NCBI RefSeq assembly: GCF_030397665.1
Contig: NZ_JAPUBT010000002.1
Location: 157,383-221,382, forward strand
Direction: 5' to 3'
DNA: 64,000 bases
Origin: Janthinobacterium sp. SUN073
GTDB taxonomy: Bacteria > Pseudomonadota > Gammaproteobacteria > Burkholderiales > Burkholderiaceae_D
The translations under genes and the position numbers were made by a program. Each line of letters begins with the position of its first letter. The stretch's first letter is position 1. Positions 16,784 through 27,492 of this stretch are shown here, piece by piece. The notes beneath the pieces are model-generated. The model ran no database searches. It was not told the DNA's origin and saw only the letters and a list, made by a program, of their open reading frames with translations.

Positions 16784-17791
16784 ATGCTAGCCATGCAATT
16801 GACAAAATACGGCGGCCTCGATCAGGTGGCGTTTGCCGAACTGCCCCGCCCCACGCCAGGCCCCGGCGAGCTGCTGGTGCGGGTGCACGCCGTGGGACTC
16901 AATCCCATCGATAACCTGATCCCCAGGGGAGACTTCAAGCCGATAATAAAGCTGCGCTTGCCGGCCACCCTGGGCAGCGACCTGGCCGGCGTGGTGGAGG
17001 AAGTCGGCAGCGGCGTCACGCGCTTTCACGTGGGCGACGCCGTGTATGCGAGTATTTTCGACACGCCATACGGCAGCCTGGCCGAGTTTGCCGTCGTGCC
17101 CGAGCAGGCTGCCGCCCTCAAGCCCTGCAACCTCGATTTCGTGCAGGCGGCCTCGATACCCATGGTGGGCTTGACGGCGTGGCAAGCCATGCATGAGCGC
17201 ATGCAGTTACAACCGGGCCAGAAAGTGTTCATCCCGGCCGGTTCCGGCGGCATCGGCACGTTCGCCATCCAGCTGGCCAAACACCTGGGCGCCCGCGTGG
17301 GCACGACCACCAGCACGGCGAATGTCGAACTGCTGCGCGGCCTGGGCGCCGACGAAGTGGTCGATTATAAGAAACAGCCCTTCGAGCAGGTGCTGCGTGA
17401 TTACGACGCCGTGCTGGGCACGCTGCGCGGCGACGGCCTGGAAAAGGCCATGCGCATCGTCAAGCCTGGCAGCCATATCGTCTCGCTGATCGGCCCGCCA
17501 GATGCCGCTTTCGCCCGCGCGCGCGGCATGCATGTGGTGCTGAAGCTGGTGTTCGGTTTGCTCAGCCGCAAGATCATCGGCCTGGCGCGGCGGCGCGGCG
17601 CCAGCTATGCCTTCCACTTCGTGCGTCCCGACGGCGGCCAGCTGGCGCAGATCGCCGCTTTGGTCGAAGCGGGAAGCATCCGCCCCGTCATCGACCAGGT
17701 GTTTCCTTTTCTTGAGGCGAAACAGGCGTTGGCCTACCTGGCGCAGGGCCGCGCGCGCGGCAAGGTGGTGGTGCGGATGCCCGTTTCCTGA
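16784..17791 (+). CDS. Quinone oxidoreductase-like medium-chain reductase
   Basis: A 335-residue MDR-family, NADPH-dependent reductase. The N-terminal GroES-like domain reads PGPGELLVRVHAVGLNPIDN, without the Cys/His zinc ligands of alcohol dehydrogenases. The nucleotide-binding motif is PAGSGGIGTFAIQLAKHLGA. The C-terminus GRARGKVVVRM is typical of the family. The start ATG 16784 is preceded by a GAGAGAA purine run. It follows the SDR gene by 34 bp and probably shares its TetR-controlled promoter. Likely substrates are quinones or alpha,beta-unsaturated carbonyls, by family analogy. Confidence 0.88.
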   Translation: MLAMQLTKYGGLDQVAFAELPRPTPGPGELLVRVHAVGLNPIDNLIPRGDFKPIIKLRLPATLGSDLAGVVEEVGSGVTRFHVGDAVYASIFDTPYGSLAEFAVVPEQAAALKPCNLDFVQAASIPMVGLTAWQAMHERMQLQPGQKVFIPAGSGGIGTFAIQLAKHLGARVGTTTSTANVELLRGLGADEVVDYKKQPFEQVLRDYDAVLGTLRGDGLEKAMRIVKPGSHIVSLIGPPDAAFARARGMHVVLKLVFGLLSRKIIGLARRRGASYAFHFVRPDGGQLAQIAALVEAGSIRPVIDQVFPFLEAKQALAYLAQGRARGKVVVRMPVS

Positions 17792-17858
17792 GTCGCCTTT
17801 GGAACTGTGACTATGTGTGAGTTTTGCGTTGGCAATTTCCTCCATACTCGTTGTCAAG

Positions 17859-17878
17859 CCGGTACCTGTTGATACCGG
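17859..17878 (+). other. Small hairpin in the leader of the signalling operon
   Basis: CCGGTA / TACCGG form a 6-bp stem with an 8-base loop, 22 bp upstream of the binding-protein start. It has no U tract. It could be an operator half-site pair or a leader structure. Confidence 0.3.
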
Positions 17879-17900
17879 TCAACCTCGATAAAGGTAGCTC

Positions 17901-19070
17901 ATGCGCTTTTTCCCGCGCTTTTTCCCGCAATGCTGCTGCTTCGCCATCACCGTCGCGGCCGGCATGGTCCATGCCGCCGAACCGGGCGTGACCGATACGC
18001 ACATCCGGCTCGGCATGGTCAATGCCCAGACCGGGGCGGCCTCCGGGCTGGGACGGGCCATGCTCGATGGCGCGACGGCCGTTTTCCAGGAAGCAAACCA
18101 GCGCGGCGGCATCCACGGCCGCAGCATCGAGCTGGTAGTCGCCGACGATGGCTACGACCCGGACCGGGCCATCAGCGAAACGCTCAGGCTGATCGAGGAC
18201 AAGCAGGTATTCGCCCTGTTCGGCAACGTGGGCACGCCTACCACCAACGCCGTCATACCGATCGTCGAGGAAATGAAGGTGCCGCTGGTGGGCGCGTTTA
18301 CGGGCGCCATGACCTTGCGCCGCCCCGTGGTGCATGAAATCATCAACTTTCGCGCCAGTTATGACGATGAGTCCGATGCCCTGGTACAGTATTTCGTCAG
18401 CCGTGGCATCAAGCGCTTCGGTGTCCTGTACCAGGACGACGGCTTCGGCAATGCCGTGCTCGACGGCACCGTGCACGCGCTGCAGCGGCGCGGCATGGAA
18501 CTCGTCGCCAAGGGCGCCTTCCAGCGCGGCACCACGGCCGTCAAGGCGGGACTGGCGGCCCTGATCGGCCACGACTTGCAGGTGGTCATCATGGCCGGCC
18601 CCTACACCCCGGTGGCGGCGTTCGTGCGCGAGGCAAGCCATGCCGGGCTGAAGGCGGCCCTGGCCACGGTGTCCTTTGTCGGCACGGACAGCCTGCTGCA
18701 ACTGCTGGGCACGGAAGGCAACAACATCCTGATCTCGCAGGTGGTGCCCCTGCCCGAGGAACGCACGCTGCCCATCGCCGCCGAATGCGCCGACCTGTTG
18801 GCCAAACATGTGCCGGCGGCCAAGCTGTCGTTCGTCAGTTTCGAGGGCTGCATCTCGGCCACGCTGATGGTGGCGGCGCTGCGCCGCACGGGCGCGGACC
18901 TCACGCGCGAACGCCTGATCCGGAGTTTCGAAACCTTCGAGCGGCTCGATCTCGGCGGCTTGCAGGTGACGCTACGACCAGACGACCACCAGGCATCGAC
19001 GGCCGTTTTCCTGACCCGCATCGCCGATGGCAGGATCGTCCCCGCCGACCTGGCGCCTGGCGCGAAGTGA
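17901..19070 (+). CDS. Periplasmic ligand-binding protein (Leu/Ile/Val-binding type)
   Basis: A 389-residue type I periplasmic binding protein. A signal peptide (cleavage near MVHAAEPG) is followed by the family opening TDTHIRLGMVNAQTG and the LGRAMLDGATAVFQEANQRGGIHGRSIELVVADDGYDP segment typical of Peripla_BP_6. No ABC permease or ATPase gene is nearby. Instead, the next gene is a hybrid histidine kinase, 27 bp downstream on the same strand. That arrangement suggests a sensory role: ligand capture in the periplasm and contact with the kinase, as in LuxP/LuxQ or TorT/TorS (analogy, inferred). ATG 17901 has AAAGG 7 bases upstream. Confidence 0.88.
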   Translation: MRFFPRFFPQCCCFAITVAAGMVHAAEPGVTDTHIRLGMVNAQTGAASGLGRAMLDGATAVFQEANQRGGIHGRSIELVVADDGYDPDRAISETLRLIEDKQVFALFGNVGTPTTNAVIPIVEEMKVPLVGAFTGAMTLRRPVVHEIINFRASYDDESDALVQYFVSRGIKRFGVLYQDDGFGNAVLDGTVHALQRRGMELVAKGAFQRGTTAVKAGLAALIGHDLQVVIMAGPYTPVAAFVREASHAGLKAALATVSFVGTDSLLQLLGTEGNNILISQVVPLPEERTLPIAAECADLLAKHVPAAKLSFVSFEGCISATLMVAALRRTGADLTRERLIRSFETFERLDLGGLQVTLRPDDHQASTAVFLTRIADGRIVPADLAPGAK

Positions 19071-19097
19071 TGCGCCCCCCTTCCCCCGGAGCATGGC

Positions 19098-22000
19098 GTG
19101 AAAATCAAGACCAAGCTGATCGTCAGTAGCGCCGTCCTGCTGGCGGGCGTGGCAGCCATGGCGGCGACGGGTCTGCTGCTGGTGAAGGGCATCGAAACCC
19201 ATGTGCACGATTTGACCGACGAGACGGTACCGCAGTACACGGACGTGTTGCGCCTGCGCTATACCGTGCAGGATATGGCCTCGGACTTTTTCGAGCTGGG
19301 CAAGGCGGAAGACCTGGCGCAGCTGGAGCAGGTGTCGAACAAGATCGTCGCCAATATCCAGACCGCCGAGAGTATCAGCGACGATTTGCGGCGCCATGGC
19401 GAATCGCAGGCGCCCCGCTACCACGCGGCCTTCGAACGGGAATTCCAGCGCATGCGCCTCGCCGTGCGCAAACGCCTGGAAAACGAGGCCTATTACAAGG
19501 CGCAGGCGACGGAGATGCGCCAGCTGCTGGCGCAGATCAAGGCCGCCGCCAAGGGCGCGCGGGGCAATATCCGCCTGGTCGACAGCCAGGCCCAGGCCAC
19601 GGCCGCCGAGGTGCAGCTGGAAAGCCAGCGCCTGAACCAGAACGCCCGCTACCTGACGGATCTGCGCCAGAGCATCCACGACATGCAGATCGCGCTGGCC
19701 GAAACGGAGGCCGTGAAGAGCCGCTTCCGCATCGCCCCCTTGCGCGAGCGCCTCGCCGCTGCCGTGGCGCACCTGGCGGGCACCGGCGAGCGCGACATCA
19801 GCCCGACCCAGCAAACCCTGCGGGCGAAACTGCTGGCCACGGCGCACCAGCTGCTCGATCCTGCCGCCGGCTTGCTGGCTTTGCGCGCGGGACTGCTGGC
19901 CGAGGGCGGCGCCAGCGCGGCGCAGCAGGCTGCCTATCTTACTCTCAAGGAACAAATCAGCGCCGCCCTGGCCACCGCCCACCTGCGCCTGGCCGAGGAA
20001 CTCGATCCCATCGAATTGCAACTGGCGATAGGGCGCGACCGGCTGGAGCAGGCCAGCCGCTACATGCACACCTCGGCCCGCATCGAGGATGCCAGCGGCG
20101 AAATCAACCTTGCCGTCGACGCCATCAGCATCGACGTGGGCGAAGTCATGCTGGCCACGGCCGCCGGCGGCGTCACGCGCCTGGGCCACGATATCGCCCG
20201 CCGCATCAGCGCCCTGCACCGCGACATGGCCACCGTGCAGACTTTGCTGCAAAGCATAGGCCAGCTGGGCTTGCTGGCCGAAACGCGGACCGTCAACACC
20301 TACCTGGACGCGGTGGAACGCTCGGGACAACGGCTGGTGCAAGCCAAGGGCAGCGTGCTCGACAGCCAGGCGGCCCTCGACGAGGTCATCGGCCATGTGC
20401 GTACCTTCGAGCGCGAACAGGCCGCCTATTCCGCGCAGCAGGTGGCGCGCATCACGCACGAGCAGCAGGAGGCGGTGGCCAGGGTGCGCGATGGCGTGCG
20501 GCATGCCTTCGTGCTGATCCTCGGCATCGCGCTGGTGCTGCTGCTGGCCTGCGTGGCCATCACCGGCCTGATCAGCGCATCCATCGCCAGGCCGCTGGCG
20601 CGCCTGTCCTACGCGATTGCGCATATCCGCGACGGCAAGGCGCTGTCGGTGCGCGTGGCGCAGCACGGCAGCGATGAGCTGGGGCAGCTGATCACGGGCT
20701 TCAACGGCATGCTCGAACACGTGGAACAGCGCGACCTGGCGCTCACGCAAGCCAAGGCCGAGGCCGACGCCGCCAACCGCGCCAAATCGGAATTCCTGGC
20801 CAAGATGAGCCACGAAATCCGCACGCCGATGAATGGCGTGCTGGGCATGACGGAATTGCTGCAGCGCACTGAACTGAGCCCCAAGCAGCAGCGTTTCGTG
20901 CACACGGTCCACCGGTCGGGCGAAAGCTTGCTGAGCATCATCGACGACATCCTCGACTTTTCCAAGATCGAGGCGGGCAAGCTGGTGCTCGAACACATCC
21001 CCTTCGACCTGCGCCAGATGATCGACGACGTGGTGGCGCTGTTTGCCAACGGCATCCAGCGCAAGGCCATCGAATTCACCTGCCGCATCGCCCCCGACGT
21101 GCCGCAGCACGTGCGCGGCGACCCCGTGCGCCTGCGCCAGATCCTCACCAACCTGCTCAATAACGCCACCAAGTTCACCGAACGGGGCGAAATTTCCGTC
21201 GATGTCAGCAGTCCCGCCGACGGCCAGTTGCGCCTGGAAGTGAGCGACACGGGCATCGGCATGGCGCCGGAAGCCGCCGCGGCCGTATTCCAGCCATTCC
21301 GCCAGGCCGACAGCACCACCTCGCGCAAATACGGCGGCACGGGACTGGGCCTGGCCATCATCAAGCAGTTGGTGGAGATGATGGGCGGCAACATTGCCCT
21401 CAAATCCGTAGCAGGCCTGGGTTCCAGCTTCGCCGTGACCGTCGTCGTGGGCAAGGTGGCGCCCGCGGATGCGCCACCGGCGCCGGCGCCGCGCGTGTCG
21501 CTGGGCGCCTTGCACGTGCTGATCGTCGACGACAATGCCACCAACCGCAATATCCTGCTGCAGCACGCCATCGAGTGGCAGATGGCCGCCGCCAGCGCCG
21601 CCGACGGCGCCGAAGCGCTGGGCCTGCTGCAAGGCGCGCTGCGCGGCGGACGCCCGTTCGACCTGGCCATCATCGACATGCGCATGCCTGTCATGGATGG
21701 CGCCGAACTGGTGCGGGAGATCAAGGCCGACGCCGGCATGGCGGCGCTGAAAATCATCATGCTCAGTTCACTGGACGCCTCGGCCGAGCTGCGCCAGGTG
21801 ACGGCGCTGGGCGTGGAATATTGCCTGACCAAGCCCGTGCGGGCGCTGGAATTGCGCCACTGCATCGAAGCCGTGGGCGGCTTCGGCACCCTGGCGCCAC
21901 CCATGCCACCCATGCCTGCCATGCCGGCCCTGTCCGCCGCGCCCGATACCGATGGCGCGGACGCGGGCCAGGCGCCGCTGCGCATGCTGCTGGTGGAAGA

Positions 22001-22772
22001 CAACGCGATCAACCAGGAGATCGCCCTGGCCATGCTGGAAGATACCGGCTACGAGGCCACGCCGGCCGACAACGGGCGGCGCGCGCTGGCCCTGTGGGAG
22101 CGCTCCCCGTTCGATGTGATCCTGATGGATTGCCAGATGCCGGAAATGGACGGCTTCGAAGCGACGCGGCGCTTGCGCCGCATGGAAGCCCAGCAAGGCC
22201 GTGAGCGCACGCCCATCATCGCCCTGACGGCCAATGCCATCCTGGGCGACCGCGAACTGTGCCTGGACGCGGGCATGGACGATTACCTCGCCAAACCATA
22301 TACGCGCGCCGCCCTGCTGGCCGTGCTGGCCCGCTGGCGCCCGGCGTCCGCCGCACCAAAGGCAGCGCAGACGCCGGCAGTGACGGCGCAGGCTATCCAG
22401 CAGGCGCCGGCCGAACCGGCCGCCCTCCTCGACGCGGCCGCCCTGCAAAACCTGCGCGCCATGCGCCGTCCCGGCCGTCCCGATGTGCTGGGCCGCATCA
22501 TCGACCTGTTCTACAGCGACGCCCCGCGCCTGCTGGGCCAGCTGGAAGTGGCGGCCGGCGCCAGCGACGCCGCGGCGCTGCAGCTGGCGGCGCATACGCT
22601 CAAGTCCAGCTGCGCCAACGTGGGCGCGCTGGGCTTGTCGGCCACCTGCCGTGAAATCGAACAATACGCGCGCAGCAATGACGTCGCCAGCGCACTGCAG
22701 CATATCCGCGGCATCCAGCAAGAACTCGACCGTGTCCTCGCCGCCCTGGCCATTGAAAAGGAAGCCATATGA
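19098..22772 (+). CDS. Hybrid sensor histidine kinase with two receiver domains and HPt
   Basis: A 1224-residue membrane kinase starting at GTG 19098, with GGAG 6 bases upstream. Order of parts: membrane segment about 8-28; a long helical periplasmic domain; second membrane segment about 470-495; HAMP about 495-550; HisKA with [11 protein letters not shown] (His572); ATPase domain with the N box [11 protein letters not shown] and the DTGIGM and GGTGLGLAI boxes; receiver 1 with Asp860 ([11 protein letters not shown]); receiver 2 with Asp1011 ([11 protein letters not shown]); and a C-terminal HPt with His1166 ([14 protein letters not shown]). All key phosphorelay residues are present. It overlaps the next gene by ATGA, so translation is coupled. 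The binding protein upstream is the likely ligand partner. Confidence 0.93.
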   Translation: MKIKTKLIVSSAVLLAGVAAMAATGLLLVKGIETHVHDLTDETVPQYTDVLRLRYTVQDMASDFFELGKAEDLAQLEQVSNKIVANIQTAESISDDLRRHGESQAPRYHAAFEREFQRMRLAVRKRLENEAYYKAQATEMRQLLAQIKAAAKGARGNIRLVDSQAQATAAEVQLESQRLNQNARYLTDLRQSIHDMQIALAETEAVKSRFRIAPLRERLAAAVAHLAGTGERDISPTQQTLRAKLLATAHQLLDPAAGLLALRAGLLAEGGASAAQQAAYLTLKEQISAALATAHLRLAEELDPIELQLAIGRDRLEQASRYMHTSARIEDASGEINLAVDAISIDVGEVMLATAAGGVTRLGHDIARRISALHRDMATVQTLLQSIGQLGLLAETRTVNTYLDAVERSGQRLVQAKGSVLDSQAALDEVIGHVRTFEREQAAYSAQQVARITHEQQEAVARVRDGVRHAFVLILGIALVLLLACVAITGLISASIARPLARLSYAIAHIRDGKALSVRVAQHGSDELGQLITGFNGMLEHVEQRDLALTQAKAEADAANRAKSEFLAKMSHEIRTPMNGVLGMTELLQRTELSPKQQRFVHTVHRSGESLLSIIDDILDFSKIEAGKLVLEHIPFDLRQMIDDVVALFANGIQRKAIEFTCRIAPDVPQHVRGDPVRLRQILTNLLNNATKFTERGEISVDVSSPADGQLRLEVSDTGIGMAPEAAAAVFQPFRQADSTTSRKYGGTGLGLAIIKQLVEMMGGNIALKSVAGLGSSFAVTVVVGKVAPADAPPAPAPRVSLGALHVLIVDDNATNRNILLQHAIEWQMAAASAADGAEALGLLQGALRGGRPFDLAIIDMRMPVMDGAELVREIKADAGMAALKIIMLSSLDASAELRQVTALGVEYCLTKPVRALELRHCIEAVGGFGTLAPPMPPMPAMPALSAAPDTDGADAGQAPLRMLLVEDNAINQEIALAMLEDTGYEATPADNGRRALALWERSPFDVILMDCQMPEMDGFEATRRLRRMEAQQGRERTPIIALTANAILGDRELCLDAGMDDYLAKPYTRAALLAVLARWRPASAAPKAAQTPAVTAQAIQQAPAEPAALLDAAALQNLRAMRRPGRPDVLGRIIDLFYSDAPRLLGQLEVAAGASDAAALQLAAHTLKSSCANVGALGLSATCREIEQYARSNDVASALQHIRGIQQELDRVLAALAIEKEAI

Positions 22773-25309
22773 ATACCGCACTCCCCCCGCAAGCACTGGT
22801 CCTGGTGGTCGATGACGACACCATGACGCGCTTCCTGGTGACAGAAGCACTGGAGCCGGAAGGCTTCCGCATCGAGGAAGCGGCCAGCGGCCTGGAAGCG
22901 CTGGCCGCCTTCCAGCGCGGCGTGCCTGACCTGATCCTGCTCGACGTCGCCATGCCTGGCATGAGCGGCTTCGAATGCTGCGTACAGCTGCGCCGGCTGC
23001 CCGGCGGCGCGCACGTGCCCATCGTCGTGCTCACCGGCAACGATGACGATGACTCCATCAAGCAGGCGCTGGAAGCGGGCGCCAGCGATTTTATTTCCAA
23101 GCCGATGCAATGGCGCCTGCTGGCGCACCGTCTGCGCTACCTGCTGCGCGCCAGCAGCGCGCTAACCGAGTTGAGCCGTATCCAGGCAAGCCTCAGCCAC
23201 GCGCAGGCGCTGGCCCGCCTGGGCAACTGGGAATACCGGATCGCCGACGGCGATGGCTACTGGTCACCGGAACTGTTGCGCATCCTGGGCCTGGAGGCCG
23301 ATTCCGGCCCCACCAGCTTCGAGCGCCTGCTGCAGTGCCTGCCGGAAGATCAGCGGCCCCTGCTGCTCGAGGCCTTCATGGAACTGCATGCCAGCGGCAC
23401 CAGCTACAGCCTGGAACACCGGGTGCTGCAGCCGGATGGCGGCGAGCACATCGTCTTCCACCAGGCCGAGGCGGTACGCGAAGGCGGCGAAGTGCTGCTG
23501 ATGCGCGGTACCGTGCAGGACATCACGGAACGCAAGCGGCAGGAATTGCGCATCGAGTACCTGGCCAACCACGATGCGCTGACGGACTTGCCCAACCGCC
23601 AGTTGCTGAACGACCGCATCGGCCAGGCCATCGTCCACGCCCGCCGCACCAAACTGCATCTGGCCACCCTGATGCTGGACCTCGACCGTTTCAAGTTCGT
23701 CAACGACAGCTATGGCCACCCGGTGGGCGATGCGCTGCTGCGGGAGGTGGCCCGCAGGCTGAAGGGGGCCGTGCGCGAAGGCGACACCGTGGCCCGCCAG
23801 GGCGGCGACGAGTTCGTCATCCTGCTGACGGACCTGCCCGACCTCGATACGGCCGAACAGATCGTGAAGAAAGTGCTGGCGGTGTTCGCCGAGCCCTTCC
23901 AACTGGGCGAACACACCCTGCACGTCAGCACCAGTATCGGCGCCAGTGTGTTTCCCTCCGACGGAGACAGCGGCGACATACTGCTGAAGACGGCCGATGC
24001 GGCCCTCTACAGCGCCAAGGACAAGGGCCGCAACGGTTTCCAGTTTTACAACCACAAGATGGGCGTGCTGGTGGAAGAGCGGGCTGAAATCGAACATGCC
24101 CTGCACCAGGCGCTGGCGCTGGACGAACTGGAATTGCACTACCAGCCCAAGGTCGACCTCAGCAGCGGGAAAATCTATGGCATGGAAGCGCTGCTGCGCT
24201 GGCGCCGGCCCGGCATCGGGCTGGTGCCGCCGGACCGCTTCATTCCCCTGGCCGAGGAAACTGGCATGATCATTCCCATCGGCGAATGGGTGCTGCGCAC
24301 GGCCTGCGCGCAACTGGGCGTCTGGCATGCCTACGGCTTTGCGCACCTGACGATGGCCGTCAACGTGTCGGCGCGCCAGTTCCGCCAGGTCGACATGCCG
24401 GAACTGGTACGCGCAGTGCTGGCGGAAAGCGGCGTGCCGGCCGATTGCCTGGAACTGGAGTTGACGGAGAGCGTGCTGATGCAAAACCGCGACCTGGTGG
24501 TGCGGGCACTGGAACAGTTGAAGGAAATTGGCGTCACCTTGTCGCTGGACGATTTCGGCACTGGCTATTCCAGCTTGTCCTATCTCAAGCAATTCCCCAT
24601 CGACGTAGTGAAGATCGATCAATCGTTCATCCGCGACGTGACCGACAGCGTGGACGGCGCTTCGCTGACCCGCTCCATCATCGCCATGGCCAAGTCGCTG
24701 CACATGACCACGGTGGCCGAGGGCGTGGAAACGGAGGGACAATTGGGATTTCTCAATACCAATCACTGCGACGCCATGCAAGGCTACTACTTCAGCCGTC
24801 CCCTGCCCGGCGCCGAGATGGATCTGATGTTGCATGCCGGTACCCATTTGCCGCCGGACAACTGCCATGCCGACGCGCCGCAGCGCGTGCTGCTGCTGGT
24901 GGACGACGAGGAGCATATCCTGTCCTCCCTGCGCCGCTCGCTGCGCAAGGAAGGCTACCAGATACTCAGCACCACCATGCCGGAGGAAGCGCTGGAACTG
25001 GTCGCCTCCCATGCGGTGGGCGTAATCCTCACGGATGCGCGCATGCCGGGCATGTCCGGCAACGAACTATTACGCCGCATCAAGGGTATCTATCCGGAGA
25101 TCGTGCGCGTGATGTTGTCCGGCTATCCTGAGCTGCATTCGGTCACGGCGGCCATCAACGAAGGCTCGGTGTACAAGTTCATCACCAAGCCGTGGGACGA
25201 AACCCTGTTGAAAGAGCATTTGCGCGAAGCCTTCCTGCGCTTCGAATCGGGCATACAGCGGCCGCCACGGGGGCCCCATGGCATCGAGATCAGCAACCGT
25301 GCCGCCTAG
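22769..25309 (+). CDS. REC-PAS-GGDEF-EAL-REC cyclic-di-GMP signalling protein
   Basis: An 846-residue cytoplasmic output protein. The N-terminal receiver has Asp59 ([11 protein letters not shown]). A PAS-like domain follows ([25 protein letters not shown]). The diguanylate cyclase domain carries an intact GGDEF at 345-349. The phosphodiesterase domain carries EALLRW from Glu473 and an intact DDFGTGYSS loop. An extra C-terminal receiver has Asp756 ([12 protein letters not shown]), followed by VYKFITKPW. Both enzymatic motifs look active, so the protein could make or break c-di-GMP. Translation is coupled to the kinase by a 4-bp overlap, making it the probable phosphorylation target. The C-terminal receiver of RpfG/hydrogenase-regulator style is an unusual addition. 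Confidence 0.93.
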   Translation: MNTALPPQALVLVVDDDTMTRFLVTEALEPEGFRIEEAASGLEALAAFQRGVPDLILLDVAMPGMSGFECCVQLRRLPGGAHVPIVVLTGNDDDDSIKQALEAGASDFISKPMQWRLLAHRLRYLLRASSALTELSRIQASLSHAQALARLGNWEYRIADGDGYWSPELLRILGLEADSGPTSFERLLQCLPEDQRPLLLEAFMELHASGTSYSLEHRVLQPDGGEHIVFHQAEAVREGGEVLLMRGTVQDITERKRQELRIEYLANHDALTDLPNRQLLNDRIGQAIVHARRTKLHLATLMLDLDRFKFVNDSYGHPVGDALLREVARRLKGAVREGDTVARQGGDEFVILLTDLPDLDTAEQIVKKVLAVFAEPFQLGEHTLHVSTSIGASVFPSDGDSGDILLKTADAALYSAKDKGRNGFQFYNHKMGVLVEERAEIEHALHQALALDELELHYQPKVDLSSGKIYGMEALLRWRRPGIGLVPPDRFIPLAEETGMIIPIGEWVLRTACAQLGVWHAYGFAHLTMAVNVSARQFRQVDMPELVRAVLAESGVPADCLELELTESVLMQNRDLVVRALEQLKEIGVTLSLDDFGTGYSSLSYLKQFPIDVVKIDQSFIRDVTDSVDGASLTRSIIAMAKSLHMTTVAEGVETEGQLGFLNTNHCDAMQGYYFSRPLPGAEMDLMLHAGTHLPPDNCHADAPQRVLLLVDDEEHILSSLRRSLRKEGYQILSTTMPEEALELVASHAVGVILTDARMPGMSGNELLRRIKGIYPEIVRVMLSGYPELHSVTAAINEGSVYKFITKPWDETLLKEHLREAFLRFESGIQRPPRGPHGIEISNRAA

Positions 25310-25329
25310 GCACGCCACCAGGAGCCATC

Positions 25330-25704
25330 ATGCAGGAGCAACTATTCTTCGAAGGCTTGCGCGCCCTGGCCGAAGCGGCCTTTCCCAAGCATTGCGCCTG
25401 CTGCGGCCGCGTCTTCGCCACGGCGGACGAGTTCATACTGCAGACGCAGGCCATGCGCCAGAATGTTTCCGGGCTGAAGCAAAGTTTCGATGACAACAAC
25501 ATTGCCATCGTCGAGGTCTACCGCAATTGCCTGTGCGGCTCGACCCTGATGGATTTCTTTTCGGACCGGCGCGACACGTCCGAGGCATCTCTGCAGCGGC
25601 GCCAGCTGTTTGAACAATTGTTGCCACTACTACAAGAAAAAGGCATGGAACGGGGCGCCGCGCGCGCCTATCTGCTACAGGTCGTGCGCGGCGAGCTGCC
25701 TTGA
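25330..25704 (+). CDS. Small Cys-rich hypothetical protein at the end of the signalling operon
   Basis: A 124-residue protein starting at ATG 25330 with AGGAG 5 bases upstream, 20 bp after the GGDEF/EAL gene. It has CACCGR near residue 23 and a second Cys pair in YRNCLCGSTL near residue 65, spaced like a small zinc-binding or redox site. The remainder is helical. No enzymatic family is recognised. Its tight position as fourth gene suggests it serves the same pathway. Confidence 0.8.
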   Translation: MQEQLFFEGLRALAEAAFPKHCACCGRVFATADEFILQTQAMRQNVSGLKQSFDDNNIAIVEVYRNCLCGSTLMDFFSDRRDTSEASLQRRQLFEQLLPLLQEKGMERGAARAYLLQVVRGELP

Positions 25705-25715
25705 GGGGCAGCTCG
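25692..25715. terminator. Hairpin between convergent genes
   Basis: CGAGCTGCC / GGCAGCTCG form a 9-bp stem with a 6-base loop that overlaps the stop codon of the Cys-rich protein. A poor U tract follows. It may terminate both this operon and the convergent transporter gene. Confidence 0.5.
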
Positions 25716-25725
25716 TCGTATCACC

Positions 25726-27231
25726 TTACCAGTAACCGAGCACCTTCCACCACGTCGTGCCGACGACGGCAAAGATCAGCAGTTCCACCACGCACATGAT
25801 GAAACCGACTCTCCACCAGTTGCCCATCGTCACGAAGCCGCTGCCGAAGATGATGGGCGACGTGCCCGTGGCATAGTGGGTCAGGGTCATCATGATGGCC
25901 GAACCAGCCGTCATCATCAGCATGAACGGTACGTGGTATTCGGCGGGAATCAGGTGCAGGCCCACCGTCAGGAAGGCCAGCAGCATGGCGCTGATGTGGG
26001 CCGTCGTGCTGGCAAAGAAGTAATGCGAGAAGACGAACACCAGCACCAGGACGCCGGCGATCGGCAGCCAGTCCATGCCGCTGGCGACGATGGCCGCCTT
26101 CATGCCTGCCGAAAACCAGGCGATCACGCCCGTCTTGTTCAGTTGCTCGGCCATCATGACCAGCGCGCCGAACCACACCAGGGTATCCCAGGCACTTTTT
26201 TCCGACAGCACGTCGTCCCAGTCGATGGTGCCGGTAATGATCAGCACGAACAAGCCGACGAAGGCGACGACCGTCGCATCGAGCGAAAACGCGGGGCCGA
26301 ACAGCATGGCGGGCACGTTGGCCCACAGCAACAGCAGCAGGGCGAAGGTGCCCAGCATGACCTTTTCCGACGGCGACAGCGGGCCCATGCTTTTCAATTC
26401 CGCCTTGGCGTAGGTGACGGCGTCGGGCGTGGCCTTCAGTTCCGGCGGCGACAGCCAGTAGATAATCAGGGGCATCACCAGCAGGCAGACCAGGCCCGGC
26501 AGCAGCATGCACAGGGCCCAGGTGGTCCACGTCAGGTGGAAACTCTGGCCGCTGGCCTTGGCGACGAAATCGACCACCAGCGGATTGGGCGCCGTGGCCG
26601 TCAGGAACATGGCCGACGTGATCGGGTTGGCGTGGTAGTTGACGAGGGCCAGATACGTGCCCACTTTCCCTTCCGTGCCCTTGGCAGGGTCCGAATCGAA
26701 GGCGTTGGCGATCGATTTCATGACGGGATGGACGATGCCGCCGCCGCGCGCGGTGTTACTCGGCGTAAATGGCGCCAGCACCAGTTCGCAAATTGCCAGG
26801 CCATAGCCGATGCCCATGGTGCGCTTGCCCAGCAGCGAAATGAACAGCAGGCCGATGCGGCTGCCCAGCCCCGTCTTTTTCAGACCGCGCGAGATCAAAA
26901 TCGCCACGACGATCAGCCAGATCAAGGGATTCGAAAAACTGCTGAGCGCATCCGTGATGGCGCCCTTGGACGAGGTCGAGGTCACTTGCGACAATGACAC
27001 GATGACGATGGCCATCATGGCCATCACGCCGATCGGCATGACTTTTAATATGATCGCCAGAATCGTGGTGAGGAAGATCGCCACCAGGCCCCAGGCCTTC
27101 GGCGTCAAGCCATCGGGTGCCGGCAGCAATAGCATGCTCACCAGCAAGACCGTGCAGATCAGGGCGGGGACGAGGCGGAATGGGACGGCTTCCTTGAAAT
27201 GCAGGAACATGTCGCGCACTGTTTTATACAT
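25726..27231 (-). CDS. DASS-family anion:sodium symporter (CitT/dicarboxylate type)
   Basis: A 501-residue polytopic inner-membrane protein with about 12 hydrophobic segments. Family features are the SNT-like motif in APFTPSNTARGGGIVHPVMKSIA and the second half FLTATAPNPLVVDF, followed by TLTHYATGTSPIIFGSG, matching the paired sodium/anion motifs of DASS (SLC13-like) carriers. It probably imports di- or tricarboxylates such as succinate, tartrate or citrate; the exact substrate is uncertain. ATG 27231 has AAAGG about 9 bases upstream; an in-frame ATG 27408 would add a 59-residue hydrophilic lead and is rejected. Confidence 0.88.
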   Translation of the reverse strand: MYKTVRDMFLHFKEAVPFRLVPALICTVLLVSMLLLPAPDGLTPKAWGLVAIFLTTILAIILKVMPIGVMAMMAIVIVSLSQVTSTSSKGAITDALSSFSNPLIWLIVVAILISRGLKKTGLGSRIGLLFISLLGKRTMGIGYGLAICELVLAPFTPSNTARGGGIVHPVMKSIANAFDSDPAKGTEGKVGTYLALVNYHANPITSAMFLTATAPNPLVVDFVAKASGQSFHLTWTTWALCMLLPGLVCLLVMPLIIYWLSPPELKATPDAVTYAKAELKSMGPLSPSEKVMLGTFALLLLLWANVPAMLFGPAFSLDATVVAFVGLFVLIITGTIDWDDVLSEKSAWDTLVWFGALVMMAEQLNKTGVIAWFSAGMKAAIVASGMDWLPIAGVLVLVFVFSHYFFASTTAHISAMLLAFLTVGLHLIPAEYHVPFMLMMTAGSAIMMTLTHYATGTSPIIFGSGFVTMGNWWRVGFIMCVVELLIFAVVGTTWWKVLGYW

Positions 27232-27492
27232 CTTTATTACCTTTCGCTGTGGGTCAGGCATCGTGGCGGCCGGAATCGTGCACGCAGATTCATGGGCCGG
27301 CAGGCACGAAAAACCGCGCCCGCAAGATGACAGATGCCCAACAATTCTGTTCGGCAATATCATACACGCAAGACTTCCCTGTCCTCGCCCCGTTGCCGCT
27401 TTCGACACCGACTATCTGCATAATCGTTGACCGGCAAGCGACACATGTCGCATAATTGCCCCATAAGTCGCCATACATAACAAGGAACCACA

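Noticed and set aside
18972-21632. An 886-codon minus-strand open frame opposite the histidine kinase
   Set aside because: The plus-strand kinase has intact domains throughout; the antisense translation is Gln/Arg/His-rich and meaningless.
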